A DNA stretch of 20,992 nucleotides from positions 1 through 20,992 of the forward strand of contig CAJVPJ010000606.1 in the NCBI GenBank assembly GCA_910592205.1. The letters are read 5' to 3'. How positions within the stretch are numbered: position 1 is the first letter of the stretch; each line of letters opens with the position of its first letter. The notes beneath the pieces were generated by a model. The model had not been told where the DNA came from. It made no database searches and saw only the letters and a list, made by a program, of their open reading frames with translations. The translations under genes and the position numbers were made by a program. Of this stretch, positions 1 to 8,840 are shown in pieces. This DNA is from Paraglomus occultum (Eukaryota; Glomeromycota; Glomeromycetes; Paraglomerales; Paraglomeraceae).

Positions 1-2830
1 AGGAGGAAAGGAAGGGACGTATAGGAACAAAGAGCAGCATAAAGCAAATTCAAAGTAAAAACTGAAATATGTAAATATTGTATATCAGAATTTAAATTTT
101 AAAATACTAATTTATATTGATGTTGATATCAGCGAGGTATATTTAATTAGAAATAAAATCTGATATGTGTTGATAAGGATTCAACGGAGGATGATATCAA
201 AAATTGATATATGCGGGAGAATTTAAATATGGGGAATCCGTTCTGTAACTACTGTAGCTAATAGAGAGAGGTGGATATTAACGGGGTGGATATTAGAGAG
301 GGTCGACTGTACCATATTAATTTGGAATGCGTGTCTGTTTAAAATAAATTGTCGTCGAAATTACAAAATTGACATACGTCTTGCTCTTATTTTGCATTTG
401 TCTCTCAAATATTACCAATAAACAATTGCAATGTTATATTCTTGTTCTCAAGATGTTTCTCGTTAATACTAAAATTTGTGTTTGGTGACATTTCTATCAC
501 GGCAAGATTGACGATCATAAACGCACGCGACGATCATTTTCGAAAAATGGGAGCAGGTCGTGAACTAACAACAGCTAAACTTCACAGATTATTGGACTTT
601 TCAAAGATGTCACAAAAGAGCAGATGTTAGTAAAACTCTTAAATTTAATATTCAAACGTCATAGTAACTCAGAATTTCATTGAAATGTCAGCATTTAATG
701 AGAATAAAAAAGGATTTGAAGGAAATCGTTACTAATAATAACCGGACACCGCTTAGTCGTATAAAGGAATTATTATATTAATTAACTGGCTTAAGCATTT
801 CAACCAAGACAATATTTCTAATTTACCGCGACACAAATTTTATCACTGAATTGTATGTCAGTTTGTGTTCAGCGACAATTTTTTTTGTCATAATACAATG
901 CAATTCGGCATTAATAAAAAAACTTGTTGGCTTTTAATGTATGTAAAAATTATAACTATTTGTTTAGTATTATTTGAAAAGCATTCAAAATAGTTTCAAG
1001 CACAAACTTTGGTCATTTAATTCTTCGAAGACGCGAATTAATTTTCGTTGCCAATCATCATTAAGTCAACAAGAGTTCAATGCTCATAAAATATTATCTA
1101 GATATATGAGTTAAAAAATAACTTTGTGCATGCTAGCATTAGCTCTGCAACCTCAAAGAATATGTTGCAATTTACCTATACCGTCGTTATGGAAGTCTTT
1201 GCAGTGACATAGCTATAAATATACGTTATTAGCAACAAATAATATTATATAGGTACTGTTAATATTCTAATACATAATCTTAATTGCTTATATTTATCCT
1301 TTTGACATTGTTTTAGAGTCGCGGTCCACCATGTTTGCTATAAGGCTATAGGGCCATTAATATTAACGGTAATGTTTTTATGCAAATGTTTAGGCGCTTC
1401 ACAGCAGTAGAGATTGCGCGCAAATATAAAAAACTATATTACTATTAAAGTTTTCCAAAAAAAACTTTGTCAACAAATTCTCGCCAAAAAACACGTTTAT
1501 TTTGTTATAAATAAAAAACTGTTCGAAAAACAAATCTAGAAGTAAACATTTTTGTTACAACTGTATCAATTGTTTGATTGTAACGTTCTATACTTTAATC
1601 CGTAATTTCATATGCGACTTTGGAAATAATCGATAAAAGAAATATTTTTGGAAATGGCTAGTGACTATTACTATTACTATAGAAGTAAAAAATATACGGT
1701 ATATAGGCAATGCAACGCGAGTTGTTTTAATCAAAAGATTCAAAAAACGAACCCGTCAATGTGAAAACTTTGGAATATTGAGATAAGATTATCTCGATCA
1801 GTCAAAATCTAAGTTTACCTTTTAACGCAAGTTAATTACAGGTCAAATCTGTTTAAACCGCACTAATTAAACCGGTCTCGGGTTTTATCGGCCACCTCAC
1901 AATTGTCACTAATTTTCGTCAAGTCTATCCGAACCGGTCTTTGGCATGTCGAATTTAACAGTTTAACCTGTAATTAATTCCAGCGCACGCTATAATAAAA
2001 ATTTTGGACTTAATGCAATTTTAGCTTAGCGTGGCTCCGTCTCAACGAGTCTGCTTTGCATTAATGTCAAATTGAGCGAGACTCAAAGTTTCAACTTTGT
2101 AATCCAAATTAATCGTAATTCAACTACTCTAGACATCGACATGTCTGATAGACATCCCCTCATTGAAATTTACAAATTGATAAAGAGCTGTTTGATAAAG
2201 ACTCAAAATTTCTGGCGCCAATTAGAATTTATAAAAAGCGCGCGAAAAACACGCGCATTATGATTACGACCCCCTGAAAAATGCAGTGGCGTTGTATTTA
2301 TTTTGTGGCGTCGACGTATCGCGTGACACATAACTAGCCCAATCCTCATATGACAATTCCCCCTTGTCCCCGTTCCCCGTGTTACTATGCAAATATCTGT
2401 AACTCCTCTGTTATGATATGATAATCAAAGTGCATTCCCGTTAATTATGTTCTAGGGTGACTATCGAAAGCAAGAAGTTGGTCAATAGTAGTAGACCGGA
2501 CAAGAGAAAGAGAATAAGACTGATGCATGATGACAAGAGGGTAACGATACGACGCATGTAGTTAATGATTTTGTCTTAATTTACAGTTATTGATATTTGA
2601 TGTGCAGAACAGTTTTCTTGTCAAATGCAAACGTGGTCGATGTCATTGCATCATGTTTGTCAAGTGATTTTTGACACGACCAATCACTTTGTATACGATA
2701 CATGTACATATATAAATACAGACTTGACTTGTAATCTTGATGATGATAGATAGTTACGAACGCAACGTAATAAACAGTTCCCCCGTTCGTCCCCATTTTC
2801 TTACAATTCCATACTTGGCCCATACAGAAA
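1..2830. other. AT-rich intergenic region, no convincing gene
   Basis: No long open frame or spliced conserved protein is visible on either strand. The longest open stretches are about 60 codons and look like chance. Near position 270 an 11-nt sequence (GGTGGATATTA) occurs twice, at about 271 and 285. At 1780-1795 there is a 16-nt palindrome with arms GAGATAA and TTATCTC. A MITE-like inverted-repeat element at 1832-1977 is listed separately. The last few hundred bases presumably hold the promoter and 5' UTR of the + strand gene that starts at 2831. Confidence 0.6.
1832..1977. mobile_element. MITE-like element with TTAA-flanked inverted repeats
   Basis: The 12-mer TTAATTACAGGT at 1832-1843 is matched by its perfect reverse complement ACCTGTAATTAA at 1966-1977. 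The inverted similarity continues inward imperfectly for about 25 nt (CAAATCTGTTTAAACCG against the reverse complement TTAAACTGTTAAATTCG). If the outer TTAA at each end is a target-site duplication, the element is 138 bp with TTACAGGT termini. A TTAA target is typical of piggyBac-type transposons, so a non-autonomous derivative is the simplest reading. There is no internal ORF. TTAA is itself palindromic and is part of the repeat, so the duplication cannot be proven from one copy. Confidence 0.45.
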
Positions 2831-4850
2831 ATGTACTGTTTTTACAAGACCTGTCCTTGTTTCTTTCGCCGTTCTGACACCCAGGTGTCCTTGGCGAATT
2901 ATGCCTCTGATGACGAAGGAAACGTGGAATTCGAAAACTTACTGGCTCAACGGGATCCTGAACCTATAGCCGCTTATCTTGATCGCACTGCTTCCAGTGG
3001 AAACAACGCACAAGGATATCTTAGGGTGAATCCCATGTCTCCGTTTGGTCGAAACGGTGCGTCTTCCAGTAGGGTTAGTTTCGCATCGGACGACGAAGAC
3101 CATACACAGGACGATGCTGTGTCTCTACCTGACGAACAGATAAGTAAATTCACGGAACAGTTAATTGACGAACAGGTAAGCAAATTAAGAGGGAAACGGG
3201 AGCGAAGATATTTCTAGTATCTGTAGAAAGAACCCGCGAGGAGAATATGGAATGTAAAGGAAAGTTTAAAGAGATTGATAAAACCCGACAAGTATTTACA
3301 TTGCGTAATATCCTATCATTGGTGTCAAGGAAAGACTATCGCTTATTCACAATCTAGTATATTGACATTTTGCTTGGATAATCACAAGTTTCCTGTATTT
3401 CAGCACGCAAAAATTCACGTTAGCGTGAAAAACTACTTTGCCGTCTATCCACGATATATATAATAATATCTTATATTTTTTAATTCTGAAAGTTCAAAAA
3501 CAACCAACAAGCTGACGCTCAACTAGCAGCAGAAGAAGAAGAAGCTCGTTTGATGGAAGAAGCAGAGATAGAGCGCAAGCGTCAAGCTGCACACAAAAAG
3601 GCCATCGCTAGAGGCTTTCTCCCTCCTATCGAATCCACGCGCACCAAAGATACCGTCTTCAGTCTCGAGGACGATGATTCCGATGAAGAGCAATTCACTT
3701 CAGCTACACTGGGAGGTTCACGAACGATGGAACTGTCTACCACGAAGAACAAGTCAGAACCAAGAAGAGTAGTGGAAGAAGAAGAAGAACAACTGTCGGT
3801 CTTAAACAAGCCGAGAAATCCACATCAGAGACTGTTCAATGCTGATATTGACTATAACGATGTTCGGGAATTCACTGATGAGCCGTAAGTGTTTATTTTA
3901 ATAGCAAGTTTTTTGTAGAGGTTGGTTATGTAGAGAGTTAGGTAGGAGAGAAGGCGATATTGCAGAGAGAAATTTCAAATAATTAATTATCCATGTCGAG
4001 CTATAACTCGGAATACTCAACTAAATCTTGTAAAAATATATTAAATTTTGATAAATCACATTTACATATGTTATATGCATATAATACAAATATATCTCTA
4101 TTATCAATATTATATACATGTTTATCATATAATTATAACATACAACCTTACATACAGTATAAATTTCGAGTATATGCTACGAGTCCATATAAATCAATAA
4201 AAGTATACTGACTTTTAGGCCCAATAAACCAATACAAGATCAACCTACACCTCGATTCCTCCATCTCCCAAACGACGATACTCCCGCCGAACACGCAGCG
4301 TGATACGCGAGAATGAGCAGAAAATGGAAACTTATTCCCCCTTCTCCGCTCACATCCTCCAAGACGAAGACGAATACGAACACGAACAGGAAGTCAGCAC
4401 AAGTAGCGAAGAACATCAGTACAGATACGATCCGTCTGCAACAGAGGACGAAATCGATCATCCATTTGCACACATCCTGCCGGACATTTCAGGGCGTATC
4501 GGAGCATTTTTGTTTGGGAAAAGGAACGAGGAAGAGGACGAGCGTGAAGACATTTATGAGACAGATGGTTCGGGTAAGGATGGCGATTGTGAGCAGCAAT
4601 AACGAACAGTATCGACTATGATTCTAAAACGTTTGTTGATTTAGGTCAGGTGAATATAGATATTGAACCGAGTGTGGATAGACAGTTTGCGAAAGATGTA
4701 GACGCCACAGAATTGGGCAGAACGGAAGAGCATAATTCCTCTCTGGAGGTACCTGGAAGTGGGAACGACAAAAGTAGATCGAGAAGTAGTAGTTTCAGGA
4801 GGTTTGTCGAGGGTGTGACGAGTGTTTTTGATACGGACGTTGATATTTAA
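2831..4850 (+). CDS. acidic coiled-coil protein of unknown function, 4 exons, 425 aa
   Basis: Exons 2831-3175, 3493-3884, 4239-4573 and 4645-4850 join in phase to give 425 residues. Donors are GTAAGC, GTAAGT and GTAAGG; acceptors all end in AG; introns are 317, 354 and 71 nt. ATG 2831 is the first ATG after an in-frame TAA at 2771. The N-terminus carries Cys3, Cys8 and Cys10 next to Phe and Arg residues, a pattern that could accept palmitate. Two short acidic motifs (ASDDEGN and ASDDEDH) follow. Around residues 116-150 the chain is rich in Glu, Ala, Arg and Lys and should form a coiled coil ending in a basic AHKKAIARGF stretch. Exon 3 is again acidic, and the C-terminus has a Ser/Arg run. There is no transmembrane segment and no recognised enzyme motif. 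The composition suggests a cytosolic or membrane-peripheral adaptor, but that is inference. I do not recognise the family. The gene model itself is well supported by phase and coding character. Confidence 0.75.
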
Positions 4851-5076
4851 TTTGTAGACTTGACCTTTGCGAATTTGTATTTCTGAACGATTTGTTATTT
4901 AATTAATATTTATGAATTTACTTTTATCTCTCTGGTCGATGACCCTGTTATTACCGCTATTGCGAAATGCGTTTCTTCCCTTAATATCTTCGTGTACTAT
5001 TACTATTACGAAAATTAATTATACATAAATATTAAATTAAATGTTGTCTTGTTACTTCTTGTATTAAAAACAAACA

Positions 5077-5473
5077 ATGGACGTGATGGAAGCACGTTCG
5101 TATAGTCGGTCAATTCCTAAGGGACTATTTCCATGTCAAAAAATAGAGCGATTATCGAGGTAAGTTATGAAAAGGCTAGAGAATTGTTGCATTCGTTATA
5201 ATACTTAAAGTATTAACTGCAAAGATAGACATTTTCACCAAATCTACTTTATTTTAAACATCGGATCGTAGCAATGCACACTTAAAATAAAAAGATATGC
5301 TTTCTTTACTTCTAAGATCGCTAATAGCACCCACCAAATATGCTTTGATAAACAAGCTGTAAAATAGCCATCTTGGCAATTCACCAACATTTACCTACTC
5401 TAATAATGCCTCAACTACCAATATTCAAACATCTAATCTATCGGTATCCCCAATCAGAATAATTCGGCCTTAA
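5077..5473 (+). CDS. possible small spliced gene, about 62 aa, uncertain
   Basis: ATG 5077 opens a 27-codon exon that ends at a strong donor (AG|GTAAGT, 5159/5160). An acceptor ending TAG at 5367 restores phase and leads into a Ser/Thr/Asn-rich stretch ending at TAA 5471, giving about 62 residues. Further exon-like sequence lies beyond. An alternative donor (GGTATCC, near 5447) and the acceptor GTACAG (near 5519) would link to a Lys/Glu-rich frame that is open to about 5579 and then meets another donor-like GTAAGG. The gene may therefore be longer, or be a decayed copy. I recognise no domain. It lies about 230 nt downstream of the preceding gene on the same strand, so it could also be a non-coding or readthrough transcript. 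Confidence 0.3.
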
Positions 5474-6059
5474 ATAAAAAAGCCCAACGGAAAGAAGAAA
5501 TACAAACATATGTACAGAAATTTCATGTAATAGAGACGAAGAAGGGACTTTTGATATCGCAAGCGAAACATGAGGTGGAAATGTAAGGAATTATTTACAA
5601 AAAACTTCAAGAGAGAAAGAAGGAGAAAATTAACGAATGGACACAGAAAGAAGAGTTGCTTAGATGTTGTACTGTCCGTAAAATGACAATAAATCAACAA
5701 CCAAGCTGCTTATTATAAATTCTAACCGGTAACTAAAGTATTTCTAAACTTTCATATTTCAAGTTATAAAACTTTGATCTGAGATAGTATCAATTGATAA
5801 TCTCATTACCGAAAGTCTAATATTTAAAAATAGAATTAAATCGAAGCAAATTAAAGCTTAAATACATATTTGGACCATTACGAATATATATATATGTACA
5901 CTTTAACCACAGAAGACAATGGCAAAGGTAAGGAAGGAAACCAAAAAACTCAACGGATACTCAATTCAACAATCAGGGAGATCACTAAATCCAGCAAGCA
6001 TTTTGATCACATTGATGCCATCAACATGCCGCATGCCGTTTCAATCGGTCGATTTGTTT
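5474..6059. other. intergenic stretch with ambiguous exon-like sequence
   Basis: The first 240 bases contain Lys/Glu-rich + strand open frames interrupted by a TAA near 5579, possibly further exons or remnants of the candidate gene that starts at 5077. The rest is AT-rich with an (AT)n run near 5886. It probably includes the 3' UTR of the - strand NYN gene that ends at 6060. Confidence 0.4.
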
Positions 6060-7678
6060 TCAGTAAGTACATCCCAACTCTTTAGCAAACCAATCCAAAA
6101 ACACGACATGATACAACCCCTTCCACTTGTGCAAGAACTTTGGCTGCAAGAAATTATGACTCAACTGATGTTGCCAAGAGATAATCTCGACCTTCCAGCC
6201 TCTGTTTAACGCCATGACGACACATTTTCTAAAACCGCCTTGGAAATACTCTCCGTCATTCCCATCCCCCGATGCCAGCACCAATGTTGCGGGTGGGTGA
6301 TATTCTAATAAACTTTGAAGAATCTTCAAGTGCAAAAGTTCGTCCACACATTGCTCTCGTTCAATGGAAGTATACTGTCCGCGACGACGAGTGTCATGCG
6401 TCTCGTCTGAGTTGGACTTCACAATCCGTTCTAATACGGAGACTTCGTAACCGGTCGCTTCGGCTTCTGTCAAGTCTTGATAAAGCGGACTAGAGGCTAC
6501 GAGGACTTTGCGCGTTACATTGCGGCCGCGCTCGAGAATTGTGAATAGGGCATCGTAGGACAACCTTGGTTGAATTTGCGCTTCCGTATTTACATTATCG
6601 CCGGCCGCTTTTCGTGATTTAGAATTTCTCGCGAGTTGTCCGCGGTAATAAGAATAGAATCCCATGAGAATGTTTGAATTATCGATGAATACGTGAATGG
6701 GATCTGTCGACAATTGAATTGGAATAGGAATCTGTGTTGAGTTTCCCGAAGAGGGAGTAGGTAATGGTGGTTTGGGTTTTTGTTTTTGTTTCTGAGACGA
6801 GATGACTGCTTGCGAACATGATGGTGTAAAGTGGACGACTTGTGGCGGGGAAGAATCAAAATGGACTTTTTTGTGTTTTTCCTAGTGGGCCAGTTAAACC
6901 GAAGAGAATGAATCAGTAACTTATTTACACACGTAACGAACTATTTAAAACTTGGTTAGTGAGGATTCTTTAAGACGCATACCATTTTCTCCTCTCCGCT
7001 CTCCTTCCCACTCTGATCATTCTCTTCCATGTTCCCTTCGCCCGCTTCCCTGTTCCCTTCTTTCTCTTTCTCTTTCACTTTCTTTTCCTCATTCTCTCCC
7101 TCTTGTATATCCTTTTTCTCGATTGCTTCCCCTTTGTCTGCCATGAGAATTCTCTGTGAATTCCCCTGCTTTTCTTTTTCCGCTTTTTTTAGAATTCGTT
7201 TGTTTTTATTCTTTTCATTTTCCTTGTCTTTTTTGTTTCCGTTCTTCTGCTTATCTTGTTGGTTTCCGTTCCCGTTCCTGTTCATGTTCCCGTTTTCCAT
7301 AGCCTTCTCATCCTTTTTCCCACCCTTCTTCTTCTTCTTCTTCTTTCTTTTCTTCTTTCCGTTCGCACCTTCTCTTTTCTCCTTCTCGTTACCGCTACTT
7401 ATATCGTCTGAAGGGTGAAGTAATACTCTAACCCTCTTCTGTACAGCTTTTATTGTTCGTTCTATCATTTCCTCTTCTGAGGAGTATTCTGAGGACGAAG
7501 AGTGTGGTAACTGAGGGGGGTTGGAGGAAGATGTGGGAAATAAGCTCGATATGTCAGCTGAAGGATCTATAGCTAGCCATTTCTGTTTTTCCGACTCCAG
7601 ATAACGCAACAATGTGCCAAAATCACCAAGGTTGGGTGCAGGCGGCGTTGGGGAATAGCGCGGGGAGGTCGAATTCAT
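6060..7678 (-). CDS. NYN/PIN-like domain protein with Lys-rich N-terminal half, 505 aa
   Basis: Two exons, 7678-6983 and 6881-6060, join in phase 0 across a 101-nt intron (ATG|GTATGC ... CTAG|GAA) to give 505 residues. Residues 1-100 are Ser/Pro-rich. Residues about 100-230 are extremely low complexity: a near-uninterrupted Lys/Arg block, Asn/Gly repeats and Glu/Lys stretches, probably disordered and possibly RNA- or nucleolus-binding. A Lys/Pro-rich linker follows. From about residue 294 comes a NYN-type fold: a hydrophobic strand ending in FIDNSN (Asp299), a helix with CVDELL (Asp412), then LVLASGDGN (Asp438) and a strand with WKVEIIS. The spaced acidic residues match the metal-binding pattern of NYN/PIN-like ribonucleases (LabA/MARF1-like superfamily). 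RNA cleavage is therefore the likely activity, but the substrate is unknown. The start is the first ATG of the open frame. The gene is divergent from the ORF at 8060. Confidence 0.8.
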
Positions 7679-8059
7679 TGTAAGTGTCTAGGTAGAGATG
7701 AGTATGTTGTGAATAGTATATGTTATGTATACGAGTATGTGATATGCGGCTGTTTATGTGGTTTCAGTTGTCTATAAGCCGGTATCAATAGCAATTCCTT
7801 CACTTTCACTATATAGTATGTGGGTATGGTTGTTAAGGTAAGCTCTCTTCATTTGGGGCGTTCTGCAGACAGACCAGAACACTGTGAAGTAGCGCCACAT
7901 AAATATTTCAGGGGCCGCACGCCACTTGACCTGTCTCACCCTGTCCCTAAATAAGTCTGAACAATGAACTGCGGAACATTGTAGAAGAGTGCTGCGGACC
8001 CTAGTTATTATTATTTTCAACACAATAAATTATATAGTCAATAGTAATAGTAAGGCTTG
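7679..8059. promoter_or_regulatory. intergenic region between divergent reading frames
   Basis: About 380 nt separate the ATG of the - strand NYN gene from the + strand ORF at 8060. The region should contain the NYN gene promoter and, if the + strand ORF is real, a shared bidirectional promoter. I see no clear TATA box or repeat. A - strand open frame here has Cys/Trp/Arg-rich content but no supported start or homology. Confidence 0.4.
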
Positions 8060-8422
8060 ATGAACAGCAATGACTGCGGACGAAGAAAGCAAGACTCCAA
8101 TGCGTGGAACCTGTATTTATTCACATTACAACTACAGTTTATAGCTGAAATGAGTCTAGAATCAAGATTATTTGACGAATTGGAATTGACTTACCTAAAT
8201 GAAGTTGCAGGACATCACGATGAATTTCTTTGCGAATCAAAAAAAAAAAAAGATGAGATTTGGTTTTTCATTTTGGGCCTATGCCATCTTAAAAACCACG
8301 TAAATTTCGAGCGTGGAAGAATCTTGTTGCTTCGCAATGTCACCTACTGCTTATGCGGGGATCGAACATTCGTTGAAGCAGTTGATATCGCGCAAGCGTG
8401 TAGAAAGGACACAAATGAATAG
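8060..8422 (+). CDS. hypothetical protein, single exon, 120 aa
   Basis: ATG 8060 to TAG 8422 is an uninterrupted 120-codon frame; an internal ATG at 8150 would give 90 residues. The sequence is amphipathic and mostly helical, with acidic residues in the first half, a Lys tract from a 12-nt A run near 8239-8250, then alternating aromatic and Leu segments and several Cys. The helical pattern loosely recalls TPR-like or DUF309-like helices, but I would not assign it. The length and balanced composition are better than chance frames in this AT-rich DNA. The A run is a place where a sequencing or biological frameshift could hide, and it may be an unannotated fragment. Confidence 0.4.
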   Translation: MNSNDCGRRKQDSNAWNLYLFTLQLQFIAEMSLESRLFDELELTYLNEVAGHHDEFLCESKKKKDEIWFFILGLCHLKNHVNFERGRILLLRNVTYCLCGDRTFVEAVDIAQACRKDTNE

Positions 8423-8840
8423 CTGCCTACAGCTTAAGAAAGCAGGAATGTGAACGCGCATGCTGATTACGAGAATCCATCACTAGCAACGCATAATAAA
8501 TGTATTGGCTAGCATTACACAAGTTCTAATAAGACAGTAGTAGAGCTTTTTAAACGGTATAATTTTGTTTAATGAATTCTGAAACAGACGCCCTCGAAAA
8601 TACACTGTAACAAACTATAAATAATAAAAAGCGAAAAGTGATTAGTTAAGATTAAGAAATTGCCTAATTATCAAAGATTTTGTATTTAATGGCTAATTAT
8701 TAATTTTTATTTTTTTTTTTTCAAATTTAGATGCATTAACTGATTATTTCCAATTCCATCTTTACGAATATATTAATATACGTTTACTAACCTAACGGAC
8801 ATTGTATATACAATGGTTCAAATGTTTTTCTCATCCTCCA
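8423..8840. other. AT-rich intergenic region, 3' flank of the large - strand gene
   Basis: No open frame of note. A T-rich stretch near 8706-8721 gives AATAAA-like sequence on the - strand about 130 nt past the stop codon of the gene ending at 8841, which could serve as its polyadenylation signal. Confidence 0.4.

Noticed and set aside
442-630. 62-codon + strand ORF
   Set aside because: Non-ATG start, AT-rich, no motif and no splice context; length is expected by chance.
2072-2263. 63-codon + strand ORF beginning with TTG
   Set aside because: No ATG start in frame near the beginning, no conserved motif; possibly a relic but not supportable.
2587-2823. 78-codon - strand ORF upstream of the first gene
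   Set aside because: No motif; lies in the likely 5' flank of the + strand gene at 2831.
7029-7418. A 129-codon + strand Phe/Ser-rich frame
   Set aside because: It is the complement of the Lys-rich low-complexity region of the - strand NYN gene; the Phe runs are simply reversed Lys codons.
7772-8023. 83-codon - strand ORF in the divergent intergenic region
   Set aside because: Unusual Cys/Trp/Arg composition, no motif, and it sits where a promoter is expected.
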